From CBDFGE01 sp965247055 (GTDB lineage: Bacteria; Chloroflexota; Dehalococcoidia; Lucifugimonadales; JAGWBF01), in the NCBI GenBank assembly GCA_965247055.1, contig CBDFGE010000005.1, positions 248,001-312,000 on the forward strand: a stretch of DNA of 64,000 bases, given 5' to 3'. The notes under the pieces are model-generated. The model ran no database searches and was not told where the DNA came from. It was given only the letters and a program-made list of their open reading frames with translations. The position numbers and the translations under genes are program-made. This document shows positions 26,083 through 34,227 of this stretch, in pieces; positions within the stretch are counted from its first letter, which is position 1; each line of letters begins with the position of its first letter.

Positions 26083-26157
26083 TGGAGCCCACAGGCGGGA
26101 TTGAACCGCCGACCCCGTTCTTACCAAGAACGTGCTCTACCGCTGAGCTATGTGGGC
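26083..26157 (-). tRNA. tRNA-Thr (GGT anticodon)
   Basis: Complete cloverleaf: acceptor GCCCACA/TGTGGGC, D stem GCTC/GAGC, anticodon stem CGTTC/GAACG with loop TTGGTAA, T stem GGCGG/CCGCC. The CCA end is encoded (26085-26083). It is the last tRNA before tuf. Confidence 0.97.
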
Positions 26158-26185
26158 CCTTGTGTTTCGGGGTGTGGTACCGTCA

Positions 26186-26273
26186 TGGTGGAGGGGGTAG
26201 GATTCGAACCTACGAAGCCCTTCCGGGCGCCAGATTTACAGTCTGGTGGTTTAAACCACTCACCCACCCCTCC
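26186..26273 (-). tRNA. tRNA-Tyr (GTA anticodon)
   Basis: Class II tRNA, 88 bases including encoded CCA. Acceptor GGAGGGG/CCCCTCC, anticodon loop CTGTAAA, long variable arm with GCCC/GGGC pairing, T stem GTAGG/CCTAC. It lies between the two tRNA-Thr genes. Confidence 0.97.
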
Positions 26274-26359
26274 GGTTGATATCAGTTTAGCACACTCTCG
26301 TTGCGGAGCCAACATGAGTTGGGGCGAGCTTGTAGCTACCAGCGGCGGCTATATAGAGA

Positions 26360-26432
26360 AGCCCCAGAGGGGATTCGAACCCGCCAACCTACCGATTACA
26401 AATCGGTTGCGCTACCATTGCGCCACTGGGGC
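26360..26432 (-). tRNA. tRNA-Thr (TGT anticodon), imperfect T stem
   Basis: Acceptor GCCCCAG/CTGGGGC, D stem GCGC/GCGC, anticodon stem ACCGA/TCGGT with loop TTTGTAA. The T stem GCGGG/CCCCT has a C-C mismatch and a G-T pair, the variable loop is six bases, and CCA is not encoded, unlike the two following tRNAs. Confidence 0.85.
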
Positions 26433-26458
26433 GTGTTGATGCCCCCTTCCGATACTAC

Positions 26459-26488
26459 AATATGGCCCCGATCCGTCGGGGCCATATT
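26459..26488 (-). repeat. 13-bp perfect hairpin in the tRNA-tuf leader
   Basis: AATATGGCCCCGA (26459-26471) is the exact inverse of 26476-26488, with a four-base loop. It lies between the promoter and the first tRNA and has no T run on either side, so it looks like an RNA processing or leader structure rather than an intrinsic terminator. Confidence 0.7.
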
Positions 26489-26514
26489 CAAGCGTACGCT
26501 CAACGTCAATCTAT

Positions 26515-26543
26515 AGTATAGGAACCAGGGTTTGCAAAGTCAA
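26515..26543 (-). promoter_or_regulatory. promoter of the tRNA-tuf-ribosomal operon
   Basis: Minus strand -35 TTGACT (26543-26538), 17-base spacer, -10 TATACT (26520-26515), identical in both boxes and spacing to the glmR promoter. Transcription would start near 26508. Confidence 0.8.
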
Positions 26544-26732
26544 TAGAGCCGGGTCCCCGCCCCCCGCTATATGAGCTTCGTTGCGACGCCGCAACGAAAG
26601 AGGCGAAGACATCCATTGTACCCCCAAGTAGAGTCCCAGGAAGTGGTGTAACAAGAGGAGAGGGTCTGGATGAAGAGAGACCACCACGTCATCCTTAGCG
26701 GGCAAAGACGAGCCTGAGAAAGGAGGACAACG

Positions 26733-27335
26733 GTGGTCAAGGAAAGGATGGACCTGCTTGAGCTAATGCGCAAGAGGGGAGTCGACGGTGACGTGGACTT
26801 TCTACGAGAGGCACTGAGAGTGCTGGTCGAGGAGATCATGGAGGCTGATGTGTCATCGAGGACCGGTGCTGGGTATGGAGAACGCAACCCTGAGCGGGTG
26901 ACCCAGCGCAACGGGTACCGGTCTCGAGCATGGGACACTCGCGTAGGGACCATGGAGTTGCAGATACCCAAGCTCAGAGAGGGAAGCTACTTTCCGAGCC
27001 TGCTGGAGCCACGGCGTCGCAGCGAGCGAGCTCTGCTGGCGGTGATCCAGCAGGCGTATGTGGAGGGTGTATCGACGAGGCGAGTGGATGATCTGGTCAA
27101 GGCTCTTGGGTGCGAGGGTATCTCAAAGAGCCAAGTGTCGCGTATCTGCCAGGAGCTGGACGGGGTGGTGGAGAGCTTCCTGGGTCGGCCGCTGGACGGC
27201 GGATCATATCCCTACCTGTGGCTGGACGCACTAACCCAGAAGGTCAGAGAGGCCGGTAGGATAGTCAACGTCAGCGTGGTGGTGGCGACGGCGGTCAATA
27301 GCGAGTCGTCGCCCGTTACCAACGATGGGGCATGA
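26733..27335 (+). pseudogene. IS256-family transposase, C-terminally truncated
   Basis: 200 residues of the roughly 400 expected for an IS256 (mutator-type) transposase. The N-terminal region has the family helices and RVTQRNGYRSRAWDTRVG and LEIPKLR-like (MELQIPKLREGSYFPSLLEPRRRSE) segments, then YVEGVSTRRVDDLVKALG, GISKSQVSRICQELD and YPYLWLDAL with the first catalytic aspartate. Family homology ends at about VVVATAVN (27300), so the other DDE residues are gone. The breakpoint lies just before the T-box remnant and ilvB remnant, which suggests the element helped cut the leader. Terminal inverted repeats were not found. Confidence 0.85.
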
Positions 27336-27434
27336 TAGTGCCTGCTTGAGAGGTCCGCCGGTGTCAGGACAGGACAATTGGGGTGGTACCGCGGGAACTG
27401 GCTGATCCCGTCCCTTGCTTGGGACGGGTTTTTT
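27336..27434 (+). promoter_or_regulatory. 3' part of a T-box riboswitch (antiterminator and terminator), 5' half missing
   Basis: The diagnostic T-box sequence AATTGGGGTGGTACCGCGG is at about 27376-27394, followed by a terminator. The specifier stem that should lie some 100-150 bases upstream is replaced by the IS256 fragment. In bacteria a T-box before ilvB commonly senses uncharged branched-chain tRNA. Confidence 0.75.
27407..27434 (+). terminator. intrinsic terminator of the T-box leader
   Basis: CCCGTCCC (27407-27414) pairs with GGGACGGG (27421-27428) around TTGCTT, followed by six T. It is the expected terminator downstream of the T-box motif. Confidence 0.85.
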
Positions 27435-27500
27435 AGTGGGTAAAGGCGGGTCCCCGGGCAGCAGGTGTCTAAGGGGGTTTGCCTAGCATTGGGGGTCGGG

Positions 27501-28065
27501 ATGAAACTTAAGGGCGCTGAGATAATCTGTGAGGCCCTGCTGCGGGAGGGCGTGGAGGTGGTATTCGAGCACCCCGGCGGCGCCGTGCTGCCTTTGTACG
27601 ACGCCTTCTACAAGTATAGTCAGATCCGCCACATCCTTCTTGTGCGTCACGAGCAGTGTGGTGCCCATGCGGCCGATGGGTACGCCCGGGCCACCGGCAA
27701 GGTAGGGGTCTGTGTAGCCACCTCGGGCCCGGGTGCCACCAACCTGATTACCGGAATCATGGGTGCCAAGGCCGACTCAACAACGGCTACCTGGGTATGG
27801 TGCGCCAGTGGCAGGAGCTTTTCTATGACAAGCGCTACAAGTCGGTCCCGAGTACGTGAAGCTGGCTGATGCCTTTGGTATCCCCGGGTTGCGGGTCACC
27901 CGGCAGGACGAGGTTATACCGGCGCTGAAACAGGCCAGGAATCACCCGGGCCCCTTCCTTATCGATTTCGTGTTGGAACACCAGGAAAACGTGTATCCGA
28001 TGGTGCCCATCGGGGCCTCCCTCGGCGAGACGGTGGAGGCCCCCAGGCTTCGCCGTAGGACATAG
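27501..28065 (+). pseudogene. ilvB: acetolactate synthase large subunit remnant with internal deletion
   Basis: Three pieces of IlvB lie in three frames. The N-terminal thiamine-diphosphate domain is intact from MKLKGAEIICEALLREG through VRHEQCGAHAADGYARATGK and SGPGATNLITG to about 27777. It then jumps directly to the C-terminal motif NNGYLGMVRQWQELFYDKRYKSV (frame 2), and after another shift to GPEYVKLADAFGIPGLRVTR, GPFLIDFVLE and ENVYPMVPIGASL, ending at 28065. About 370 internal residues are missing, so no acetolactate synthase activity is possible. The T-box remnant directly upstream confirms the original identity. No ilvN follows. Decay probably accompanied the IS256 event. Confidence 0.9.
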
Positions 28066-28561
28066 CGCCAAGGCCCCACCTCCCCGCTTTTCCCTCCCTC
28101 GGGATGACCGGCCCAACAGGGCATGACCGGCCCCGTGGCAATCCCTTGAAATATGCCAAGTATGTATTAGTTGTCATAACATATTGAACAAGATTGGATT
28201 ATAGACTAAATAAGTACGGTCGTCTCCTGCCGGTCCTTGGAGGGCATTAAGCTGTGGGCGGTGGCTGTCTGCTCCAGACCAGTGCCGCGCCGATAAAACG
28301 CTAAAGTTTAAAATAATTCCCAATGAAAGTCATGCTTTTATGCCTTGACAAAGGCGCATGGTCTGGCCTTATGCTTGGCATGATTGTTTCATTCACAGTG
28401 TGTTCACGAATTCCCCGGGAACGGTCCCCGTCGGGGGACTTTGAAGCTCGACCCGACGGGCGACTAGTTTCGGTCCCGTCGAATCTGAGGTGACGGAAGA
28501 CTTTTGTGGGCCATGGGGCTTTGTGCCGCCGGCAGGGTCGGGAAAGGAGGTGAGATCGATC
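28066..28561 (+). other. AT-richer intergenic region with candidate promoter and strongly structured leader
   Basis: No gene is seen. TTGACA at 28345-28350 is followed 18-19 bases later by TTATGC/TATGCT, a weak promoter candidate. Downstream, CCCGTCGGG (28427-28435) can pair with CCCGACGGG (28452-28460); the latter can instead pair through CGACGGG (28454-28460) with CCCGTCG (28475-28481); and GTCCCC/GGGGAC (28424-28439) makes a tetraloop hairpin that competes with the first. The alternatives are mutually exclusive, as in a switch. A strong AAAGGAGGTGA ribosome-binding site at 28543-28553 follows. Confidence 0.45.
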
Positions 28562-28636
28562 TTGAGCAGCGAAACGGAATCCCTGGATGCCGACGATTCA
28601 TTCGGAACTCGGCGGGATACACTACGGAGGTGGTGA
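28562..28636 (+). CDS. possible 24-residue leader peptide before the MBL-fold gene
   Basis: A TTG start lies eight bases after the very strong AAAGGAGGTGA site and opens a frame MSSETESLDADDSFGTRRDT ending LRRW, stop at 28634-28636, eight bases before the next gene. It is acidic then basic, without known motif. The strong ribosome-binding site with no other start in range is the main evidence. It may serve translational coupling to the downstream hydrolase or be a small peptide in its own right; it lacks the Glu-Tyr pattern of PqqA. Confidence 0.3.
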   Translation: MSSETESLDADDSFGTRRDTLRRW

Positions 28637-28644
28637 GTGCGGAG

Positions 28645-29475
28645 ATGATGACGACATCTTTTAAAGTTTTAAGCGACGGAATTGTTAAATTTGATGGTGG
28701 TTCAATGTTTGGGCAGGTGCCCAAGATGTGCTGGGAAGAGAAGGTCCCCACGGACAGGAGAAATCGTATCACCCTTGGTCTCAACAGCCTCGTCGTTCAG
28801 ATAGGTGGCAAGGTCGCCCTGGTCGACGCGGGCGTCGGGGCCAAAGAGCTGGACGACGAAAAGGAAACCTACGGTCTGGTCCCCAGCAGGCTGCTAAAAG
28901 GACTCAAAAGCCTGGGCCTCGCTCCCAAGGACGTGGACGTGGTCATACTTACCCACCTGCACTTCGATCACTCGGGCGGCTGTACGAAGCTGGATCGAGC
29001 AGGGAACCTGGTCCCCACCTTCCCGAAGGCCAAGTATTACGTACAGAACCTCTGCTGGCAGGACGCGTGTACCCCCAATGAGCGGCACCAGGAGGTGCAC
29101 CGGGACGAGGACTTTCGCCCCATCGAGGAAAGGGGCCAGCTTGAGCTGCTGGACGGCGATGAAGAGATCCTACCGGGAGTTTGGGTGAAAGTGACCAACG
29201 GCCATGCCAGGGGCCACCAGATAGTGATGGTGAACCACGGCGGAGAGAGGATAGCGTTTCTGGGAGACCTGGTCCCTACCCGCTACCACCTGGACCCGGC
29301 CGCCATATCAGCCTTCGACCAGTTCCCTGCGGAAACCCTGCAGAGGAAAAAGGAGATCTTGGGGCAGGCGGAGCGGGATGGGTGGCTGCTCATATTCTCT
29401 CACGGCTACGACCAGAAAGCGGGCTATCTGGAGCGGCGGAACGGGGGTACCTACCTGAGGCCGGTGGACCTGTAA
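28645..29475 (+). CDS. metallo-beta-lactamase-fold hydrolase
   Basis: 276 residues from ATG 28645, with GGAG just upstream; an open frame to 28504 has no start with a better site. The zinc motif THLHFDH holds His104, His106, Asp108 and His109; later ligands lie in NGHARGHQ and LGDLVPTRYH and SHGYD. The N-terminal pattern FDGGSMFGQVPK and LGLNSLVVQIGGKVALVDAGVG is common in quorum-quenching lactonase and alkylsulfatase-like relatives, but the substrate is unknown. It is cytoplasmic and stands alone on the plus strand between the ilvB remnant and mtaB, with a structured leader. Confidence 0.85.
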   Translation: MMTTSFKVLSDGIVKFDGGSMFGQVPKMCWEEKVPTDRRNRITLGLNSLVVQIGGKVALVDAGVGAKELDDEKETYGLVPSRLLKGLKSLGLAPKDVDVVILTHLHFDHSGGCTKLDRAGNLVPTFPKAKYYVQNLCWQDACTPNERHQEVHRDEDFRPIEERGQLELLDGDEEILPGVWVKVTNGHARGHQIVMVNHGGERIAFLGDLVPTRYHLDPAAISAFDQFPAETLQRKKEILGQAERDGWLLIFSHGYDQKAGYLERRNGGTYLRPVDL

Positions 29476-29570
29476 CGGACCGGTCCTGCACGGAGCAGTA
29501 GGACCTCAATGTGCGTGCTAACTGTGGGCCCATGCAGCTGCAGGTTGCAGCTGAGGCCACCGGGTTACGG

Positions 29571-30878
29571 CTAGACGACCGTTGCCAGGAGGCTCTCGCC
29601 CTGCTCCTCCACGAGGTGGGCAGGAGTTATTCGGTTGAGTAGGGGCAGGTCTGCCTCCACATGCACCTTCAGGTAGTTGTCGGTGAGGCCCACGTGTACT
29701 TGCCTACCTCGCTTGAAGGCGGACTTCTCCCAAAGGACCTCCCGGATGGTCCCGATGTGGCTGCGGCGGAAGTCTCCAGCCTGCTGCCGGGCGAGCGTCA
29801 GCATGTCCGCCATGCGGCGTCGCTTGGCTTCTGCATCCACCTGGGGGCCCATGTGGGCCGCGCTGGTGCCCGGCCGCGTCGAGAAGGGGAATACGTGGAT
29901 GGAGGCGAAGCTCATAGCCCCGGCAAAACGTAAGGTCTCCTGGAAATGGGTCTCCTCCTCTCCGGGGAAACCGACGATCACGTCCGCGGTAACGGCCACT
30001 CCCTTGACCATGGCTCGCACCATTTCTACTGCCAAGGCGTACTGGTCCTTGGTATAGCGGCGGCGCATCCGCCTGAGGACCGGCGTGCTTCCGCTCTGCA
30101 ATGGCATGTGGAAGTGGGGACACATGCGGCGGTCCTCCCAGAGCTTCAGAAGCTCCTCGCTGATCTCTTGAGGCTGCAAGGAGGATACCCGTAGCCTCTG
30201 GACTCCGGTCTCTCTGAGGAGGCGTTCCAGCATCGTCTTCAGGTTCGGTCCGGAGAGCTCGTGGCCGTATGAACCGAGCTGTGTGCCGGTGAGCACCACC
30301 TCCTTGTAGCCCTGCCGGACCCGCTCTGTCACCTGTTCCACCAGCAGGTCCGGAGGGATGGTGCGCTCCCGCCCGCGCACCTTGGGCACGATGCAGTAGG
30401 CGCATACCTGGTCACAGCCCTCCTGTATCTTTAGCATGGCCCGGGTGCGGTTGAAGGTGTCGGTGCGCAGGGAGGGTGGGAGCTCTTGTCCTGCTGCCGA
30501 GGGCACCACCGGGTCCCCTCGGGCCGCCAGCACCATCTCCACCAGGCTGTCTTTGTCCGAGTTGCCCACTACCAGGTCTGCCGCTCCCAGCGCGGCCAGC
30601 TCATCCGGGGCCCGCTGGGCGTAGCAGCCGGTGGCTACGACCAGCGCAGCTGGGTCCTTCCGGCGGGCAGACCGGATGGCCTGGCGGGCCTTACCGTCGG
30701 CGAGGTGGGTTACTGTACAGGTGTTTACAATGCGGACGTCCGCCGGCTCATCGGGACCTACCACGCCGTAGCCGGCTTGCAGAAAGCGGCGGAGCAGTTT
30801 TTCGGTGTCGGCCTGGTTCAGCTTGCAGCCCTGGGTCTGTATCGATACCGTGCCGATGGGTGGCGTATGCGCGGGCAT
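29571..30878 (-). CDS. mtaB: tRNA (N6-threonylcarbamoyladenosine37-C2)-methylthiotransferase MtaB
   Basis: 435 residues from ATG 30878. The N-terminal UPF0004 domain holds the first cluster ligands Cys18, Cys54 and Cys85 (TQGCKLNQAD, NTCTVTH, ATGCYAQR). The radical-SAM motif is CDQVCAYC with Cys155, Cys159 and Cys162, followed by RGRERT. The C-terminal TRAM-like domain runs from about 370. TQGCKLNQ rather than TYGCQMN places it with MtaB, which methylthiolates t6A37 in tRNAs reading ANN codons. The start overlaps the stop of the upstream small gene by one base, suggesting coupled translation. A longer frame to 31076 is rejected. Confidence 0.93.
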   Translation of the reverse strand: MPAHTPPIGTVSIQTQGCKLNQADTEKLLRRFLQAGYGVVGPDEPADVRIVNTCTVTHLADGKARQAIRSARRKDPAALVVATGCYAQRAPDELAALGAADLVVGNSDKDSLVEMVLAARGDPVVPSAAGQELPPSLRTDTFNRTRAMLKIQEGCDQVCAYCIVPKVRGRERTIPPDLLVEQVTERVRQGYKEVVLTGTQLGSYGHELSGPNLKTMLERLLRETGVQRLRVSSLQPQEISEELLKLWEDRRMCPHFHMPLQSGSTPVLRRMRRRYTKDQYALAVEMVRAMVKGVAVTADVIVGFPGEEETHFQETLRFAGAMSFASIHVFPFSTRPGTSAAHMGPQVDAEAKRRRMADMLTLARQQAGDFRRSHIGTIREVLWEKSAFKRGRQVHVGLTDNYLKVHVEADLPLLNRITPAHLVEEQGESLLATVV

Positions 30879-31255
30879 CAGCGCCTGCTTCCACGGGATG
30901 CCAGGTCCAGTAGCTCCTCGACGCCACTCGCGATATTTTCGCGCAGCAGATGCCACTGCTCCGGCGTGAGTCCGTACCAGGAGTCGTGGGCCCACAGGGA
31001 GTAGGCGCCGTGGAAAGCTGCTTGGAAGGATCCTCGCTGGTCCATGGACTCCTCTAGCACCGCCGCGTAGTTCCACACGTTTGATTCGGACCTGAGGCTG
31101 AGTCCCCTGCTGGCGGCCACGGCCTTGACGGCCGCTTCCATGCTTTTCCAGAGAAGCTCACCGGCCGTGTCTACCCGCCCTTCCTCCAGTGAGCTTGCGG
31201 AGTCTCTAAGGTAGGAGCGGGAGCTGTCGATGAGTCCCTGCATATGGTTGGTCAC
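30878..31255 (-). CDS. PaREP1/HEPN-like helical protein
   Basis: About 125 residues if started at GTG 31255, with AAAGGAG upstream; Met at 31243 is nearly as likely, and an open frame to 31441 has low-complexity sequence. The core SSRSYLRDSASSLEEG, ELLWKSMEAAVKAVAASRG and WYGLTPEQWHLLRENIASGVEELL resembles PaREP1-type HEPN helical bundles. No RxxxxH nuclease motif is evident. Its stop overlaps the mtaB start, so the pair is co-translated, though a functional link is not obvious. Confidence 0.55.
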   Translation of the reverse strand: MTNHMQGLIDSSRSYLRDSASSLEEGRVDTAGELLWKSMEAAVKAVAASRGLSLRSESNVWNYAAVLEESMDQRGSFQAAFHGAYSLWAHDSWYGLTPEQWHLLRENIASGVEELLDLASRGSRR

Positions 31256-31570
31256 CGCCGCCGGCACTCCTTTATAGTTTGGTTTCAGCCGTCCTATGGA
31301 GGACACCGCTGCACCTCCACTGGGCTGCCCGACGTATGCCGCCGGACTTTTCGTGGCGAGATCCGGCGTTGTAGCTGAGTTCCAGCATGGGTGCCCAGCG
31401 AGCGGTGCCCGTGCCCTACGTCTACTATATTCTACCCTCAAAGGGTCGGCAGGCCAAGGGGGAGAGCGAGGAGAGTGACAGCCTGGGTATGGAGAGCGGG
31501 GTTAGCCGGCTGGGTTGGGGCCCACACTCGTTTGGGCCATCCGAGGTGAAGGGGATCGCGGTCCGTTTCG
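31256..31570 (-). other. intergenic region upstream of the PaREP1-mtaB pair
   Basis: No convincing gene. A TATAGT on the minus strand near 31425 lacks a good -35 box. The PAP2-family gene ends at its left border on the same strand. Confidence 0.3.
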
Positions 31571-32512
31571 TTAGGTGCGTTTCGGTTTAGCAGGCCACAC
31601 TTGGGATGAGGCCCATCTCTTCCACCGGCGGGTGAAGAAGGGCTCAAACTTCAACCGGGACCTGGTCGTGCCCATGTAACCCAGAAGCCGACTATGCTGG
31701 CGGCGGTACCCGCCGGTGAGCTGGCCGACGCCGCGGGCCAGGTAGGCTCTGGCTGGCGCCCGCAACGGAGGAGCGTGGACCTTCCAGCGTCGTAGAGCGT
31801 AGTAGAGGAGGAAGGAGGCCGAGATAACGGCGATGCCACCGATCGCGTCGAGGATGTAGTGGTTTCCGGTAATGGTAATAGCGAAGAAGGTCATGGTGGG
31901 ATAGATTAGGGCAAGAGGCTTGATCCATTTGTGCTTCATCCGGAGGAAGAGGATGCCAAAGAGCACGGTCCAGCTGAAGTGCAGGCTGGGCATGGCGGCG
32001 AAGGCGTTGTAGTACACGGCCATGTCCCGCCCTCCATACAGCGAGGGGCCGAAGGTCTGGATGGCGTCAACGAACCCGTGTTCGGGAAGGAACCTGGGTG
32101 GCGCCAACGGGAAAAGGGTGAAGGCCAATAGGGCGAACACGAAGCTCAGCAGGATCACGTCCCTGTAGTAAAAGTACTTCTTGCGGTCCACGAGGTAAAG
32201 GATGAGGGCCGTGCTCAATATGATGGGCCAGAAGGTGATGATATACGCCCAGTTCAGGAATACCACCAGCGCCCTGGAGTGCTCTATTGCCCAACCCTGC
32301 CATTGGGGTTCCCAGAGGAAGTTTCCGGCCAGCTCGAAGGACACGACCTTTGTGGCGTTGGCGAACGCGATGGGCTCCACGTCGGCGATTATGACCTTGC
32401 GGATGAACATGTAGACGAAGTAGGCGCCCGCGAATATCACCACCTGTTTCCCGTGTCTGAGGACAGCGGTGCGAGCGGAAGAGCCCCGGATACGCTCGGC
32501 TATGCTAGTCAT
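31571..32512 (-). CDS. PAP2-superfamily membrane phosphatase/transferase (inositol phosphorylceramide synthase-like)
   Basis: 313 residues with about six membrane segments. The acid-phosphatase-type motifs are AAMPSLHFSWTVLFG (second motif, catalytic His) and ITGNHYILDAIGGI (third motif), with LAPPRFLPEHGFVD as the loop seen in the PAP2_3 (Aur1/IPC synthase-like) group. Such enzymes act on lipid phosphates or transfer phospho-head groups at the membrane. The basic C-terminal 60 residues are extra. Its start lies within the 3' end of the radical SAM gene (eight-base overlap), so they form one operon and plausibly act on a common lipid or peptide. Confidence 0.8.
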   Translation of the reverse strand: MTSIAERIRGSSARTAVLRHGKQVVIFAGAYFVYMFIRKVIIADVEPIAFANATKVVSFELAGNFLWEPQWQGWAIEHSRALVVFLNWAYIITFWPIILSTALILYLVDRKKYFYYRDVILLSFVFALLAFTLFPLAPPRFLPEHGFVDAIQTFGPSLYGGRDMAVYYNAFAAMPSLHFSWTVLFGILFLRMKHKWIKPLALIYPTMTFFAITITGNHYILDAIGGIAVISASFLLYYALRRWKVHAPPLRAPARAYLARGVGQLTGGYRRQHSRLLGYMGTTRSRLKFEPFFTRRWKRWASSQVWPAKPKRT

Positions 32513-33734
32513 CTGCCTCTACCGTTGCCGTGACCGCACTGTGCGCGGGTGACTCCATGGGGACCTGCTCATGGGGCTTGTGCCCGTTGAGGTGCAGGGG
32601 AATAACGGGGCCGCGTTTCTTGGCCGCCTTGCTCTCCAGGTATACGTTGCAGTCCATGCAGCCCACGTACCGACTCGGGACGGTGCCGTTCTTGAACAGG
32701 CCTCGCGCGGTAACATATTGCTCGTTATTCCAGATCTCCTTTATGGAGTTCTCCTTGATGTCGCCGAAGTCGTCGGAGGCGTCGTTGAGGTAGCAGCACG
32801 GGGCATAGCCTCCGTCCCAGTTGACGACACCGCTGCGCCACAGCCGCCAGCATCGGGCCCCGTTCTCGCGGTAGGGTTTGTCGAAGGGCTGCTCCTTCCG
32901 ATAACTACGTGCCTCCACCGGCGCCCACCGCTCGACCAGGTTCTCGTCCTCCATTCCGTGGGGAAAGTCCACCTTCTTGAAGACGATGCCATCCACCCCC
33001 ATCTCGCCGGCCATGCGGCGGGCTTCGGCGACCTGGTGTTCGTTCTGGCGCATGACAATGAACTGCCATTCCATGTAGGGTGTGCTGGAGCCCAACTCCT
33101 TTTTCTTCTGGGAAAGGAGCCTCATATTGTCCAGGACCCGGTCCAGATGCCCTCCTACCCGGTAGACCTCATATACCTCCTGGGTGGTGCCGTCGAGGGA
33201 GACGATGAGCACGTCGAGCCCGGAACGGACCAGACGTTCGGCCATGTCTGGGGTCAGGGGCTTGTTCAGGTTAGAGCTAATGATGGTGGCGATGTTGGCC
33301 TGGCTGGCGTAGGCGACGTACCTGTCGATCTCCTTGTTTAGGAAGGGCTCCCCCCAGCTGTAGAGGCTTAGCCAGATGCAGTGATCCTTGATTTCATCGA
33401 CGGTCTGTTTGTACAGGTCGAAATGCATCACGCCCTTGTGGCGGTTGATGGTGTCCAGCCCTGTGTGGCAGAGGGGACACTTGAGCTGGCAGATATTGGT
33501 CGTGTCTATCTCCCACTCGTAGGCATAACCGGAGACCTTTGTGCGGCCGAGCTTGAGCTGAAGCTCGATACGCAGGAAGTTGAAGAGTTTCCTCCAGGTG
33601 CCGTGGCGCAGGGCCACCTCCAGCCGCTGCCGGGGTCTGCCGCTGGCAAAGGAGCCGATGACGGAGCTCTTGCCCTGGAGCCTCCGCTCCAGGGCCCAGA
33701 TCCCGCTGACCAGAAACGAGCTCTTTAGACTCAA
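32505..33734 (-). CDS. radical SAM protein with SPASM-like C-terminus
   Basis: 409 residues from a TTG start with AGGGG about seven bases upstream. The radical-SAM cluster motif is CQLKCPLC (Cys82, Cys86, Cys89), preceded by YEWEIDTTNI and followed by LSLYSWGEPFLNK. C-terminal cysteines (GARCWRLW, APCCYLND, VGCMDC) form a SPASM-type auxiliary cluster region. The family includes peptide and small-molecule maturases. No precursor peptide is evident; the only translationally coupled neighbour is the PAP2 enzyme, so a lipid-linked substrate is possible. The first 70 residues are a basic helical extension. Confidence 0.85.
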   Translation of the reverse strand: MSLKSSFLVSGIWALERRLQGKSSVIGSFASGRPRQRLEVALRHGTWRKLFNFLRIELQLKLGRTKVSGYAYEWEIDTTNICQLKCPLCHTGLDTINRHKGVMHFDLYKQTVDEIKDHCIWLSLYSWGEPFLNKEIDRYVAYASQANIATIISSNLNKPLTPDMAERLVRSGLDVLIVSLDGTTQEVYEVYRVGGHLDRVLDNMRLLSQKKKELGSSTPYMEWQFIVMRQNEHQVAEARRMAGEMGVDGIVFKKVDFPHGMEDENLVERWAPVEARSYRKEQPFDKPYRENGARCWRLWRSGVVNWDGGYAPCCYLNDASDDFGDIKENSIKEIWNNEQYVTARGLFKNGTVPSRYVGCMDCNVYLESKAAKKRGPVIPLHLNGHKPHEQVPMESPAHSAVTATVEADD

Positions 33735-34022
33735 CTATTACCCCTTGCTGATGTGCGGTCCCCCCGGCGCCATCCCCTGGCTCTGAGATGCACGGTTGGC
33801 GGGCGGGGTGCACGGTCAGAGAAGTCGCCCTGGCAAGTTGCTAATTATCCTACAGTCCAGGCGACCGCCAAGCCAGTACAGACCCTCGGAATTTGTCTAT
33901 ATCCTTGCGAATGTCCCGGACTCGATCCCCCTCGTATGCGCCTTAGCGATTGATAGTTTACCTACGGCCCCCCCTCCTGTCAACGCGAGGGGGGGATTGT
34001 ATACCTTGATTTTCTCTGGCGT

Positions 34023-34226
34023 TCAGCGTCTGGAGCCGGTGCGCCTCCGGCGGGCCAGGTACCCCACCAGGATGAGGGCTGGGATGGAAACGGTCACCAG
34101 GCCGAGGATAATCACTATTGGCAGCGGCTCCAGGCCGACGATGGCGTCGATCCGCTCTTTGATCCACTCCAGCAGGTCCGGGTCTGCCCCCTCGGAGTGA
34201 TGGGCCAAAATGGTAAGCAGGACCAC
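34023..34226 (-). CDS. small single-pass membrane protein downstream of the MFS gene
   Basis: 67 residues from a GTG. An acidic amphipathic start (SEGADPDLLEWIKERIDAIVG) precedes one membrane helix (LPIVIILGLVTVSIPALILVGYLA) and a basic RRRRTGSRR tail. The GTG follows the stop of the MFS gene after a single base, so the two are translationally coupled. It may be an accessory subunit of the transporter; no family is recognised. Confidence 0.5.
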   Translation of the reverse strand: MVLLTILAHHSEGADPDLLEWIKERIDAIVGLEPLPIVIILGLVTVSIPALILVGYLARRRRTGSRR

Positions 34227-34227
34227 G

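Noticed and set aside
28562..28636. PqqA-like precursor peptide next to the MBL-fold gene
   Set aside because: The 24-residue frame lacks the conserved Glu-x3-Tyr, and no PqqE/PqqD-like gene is adjacent.
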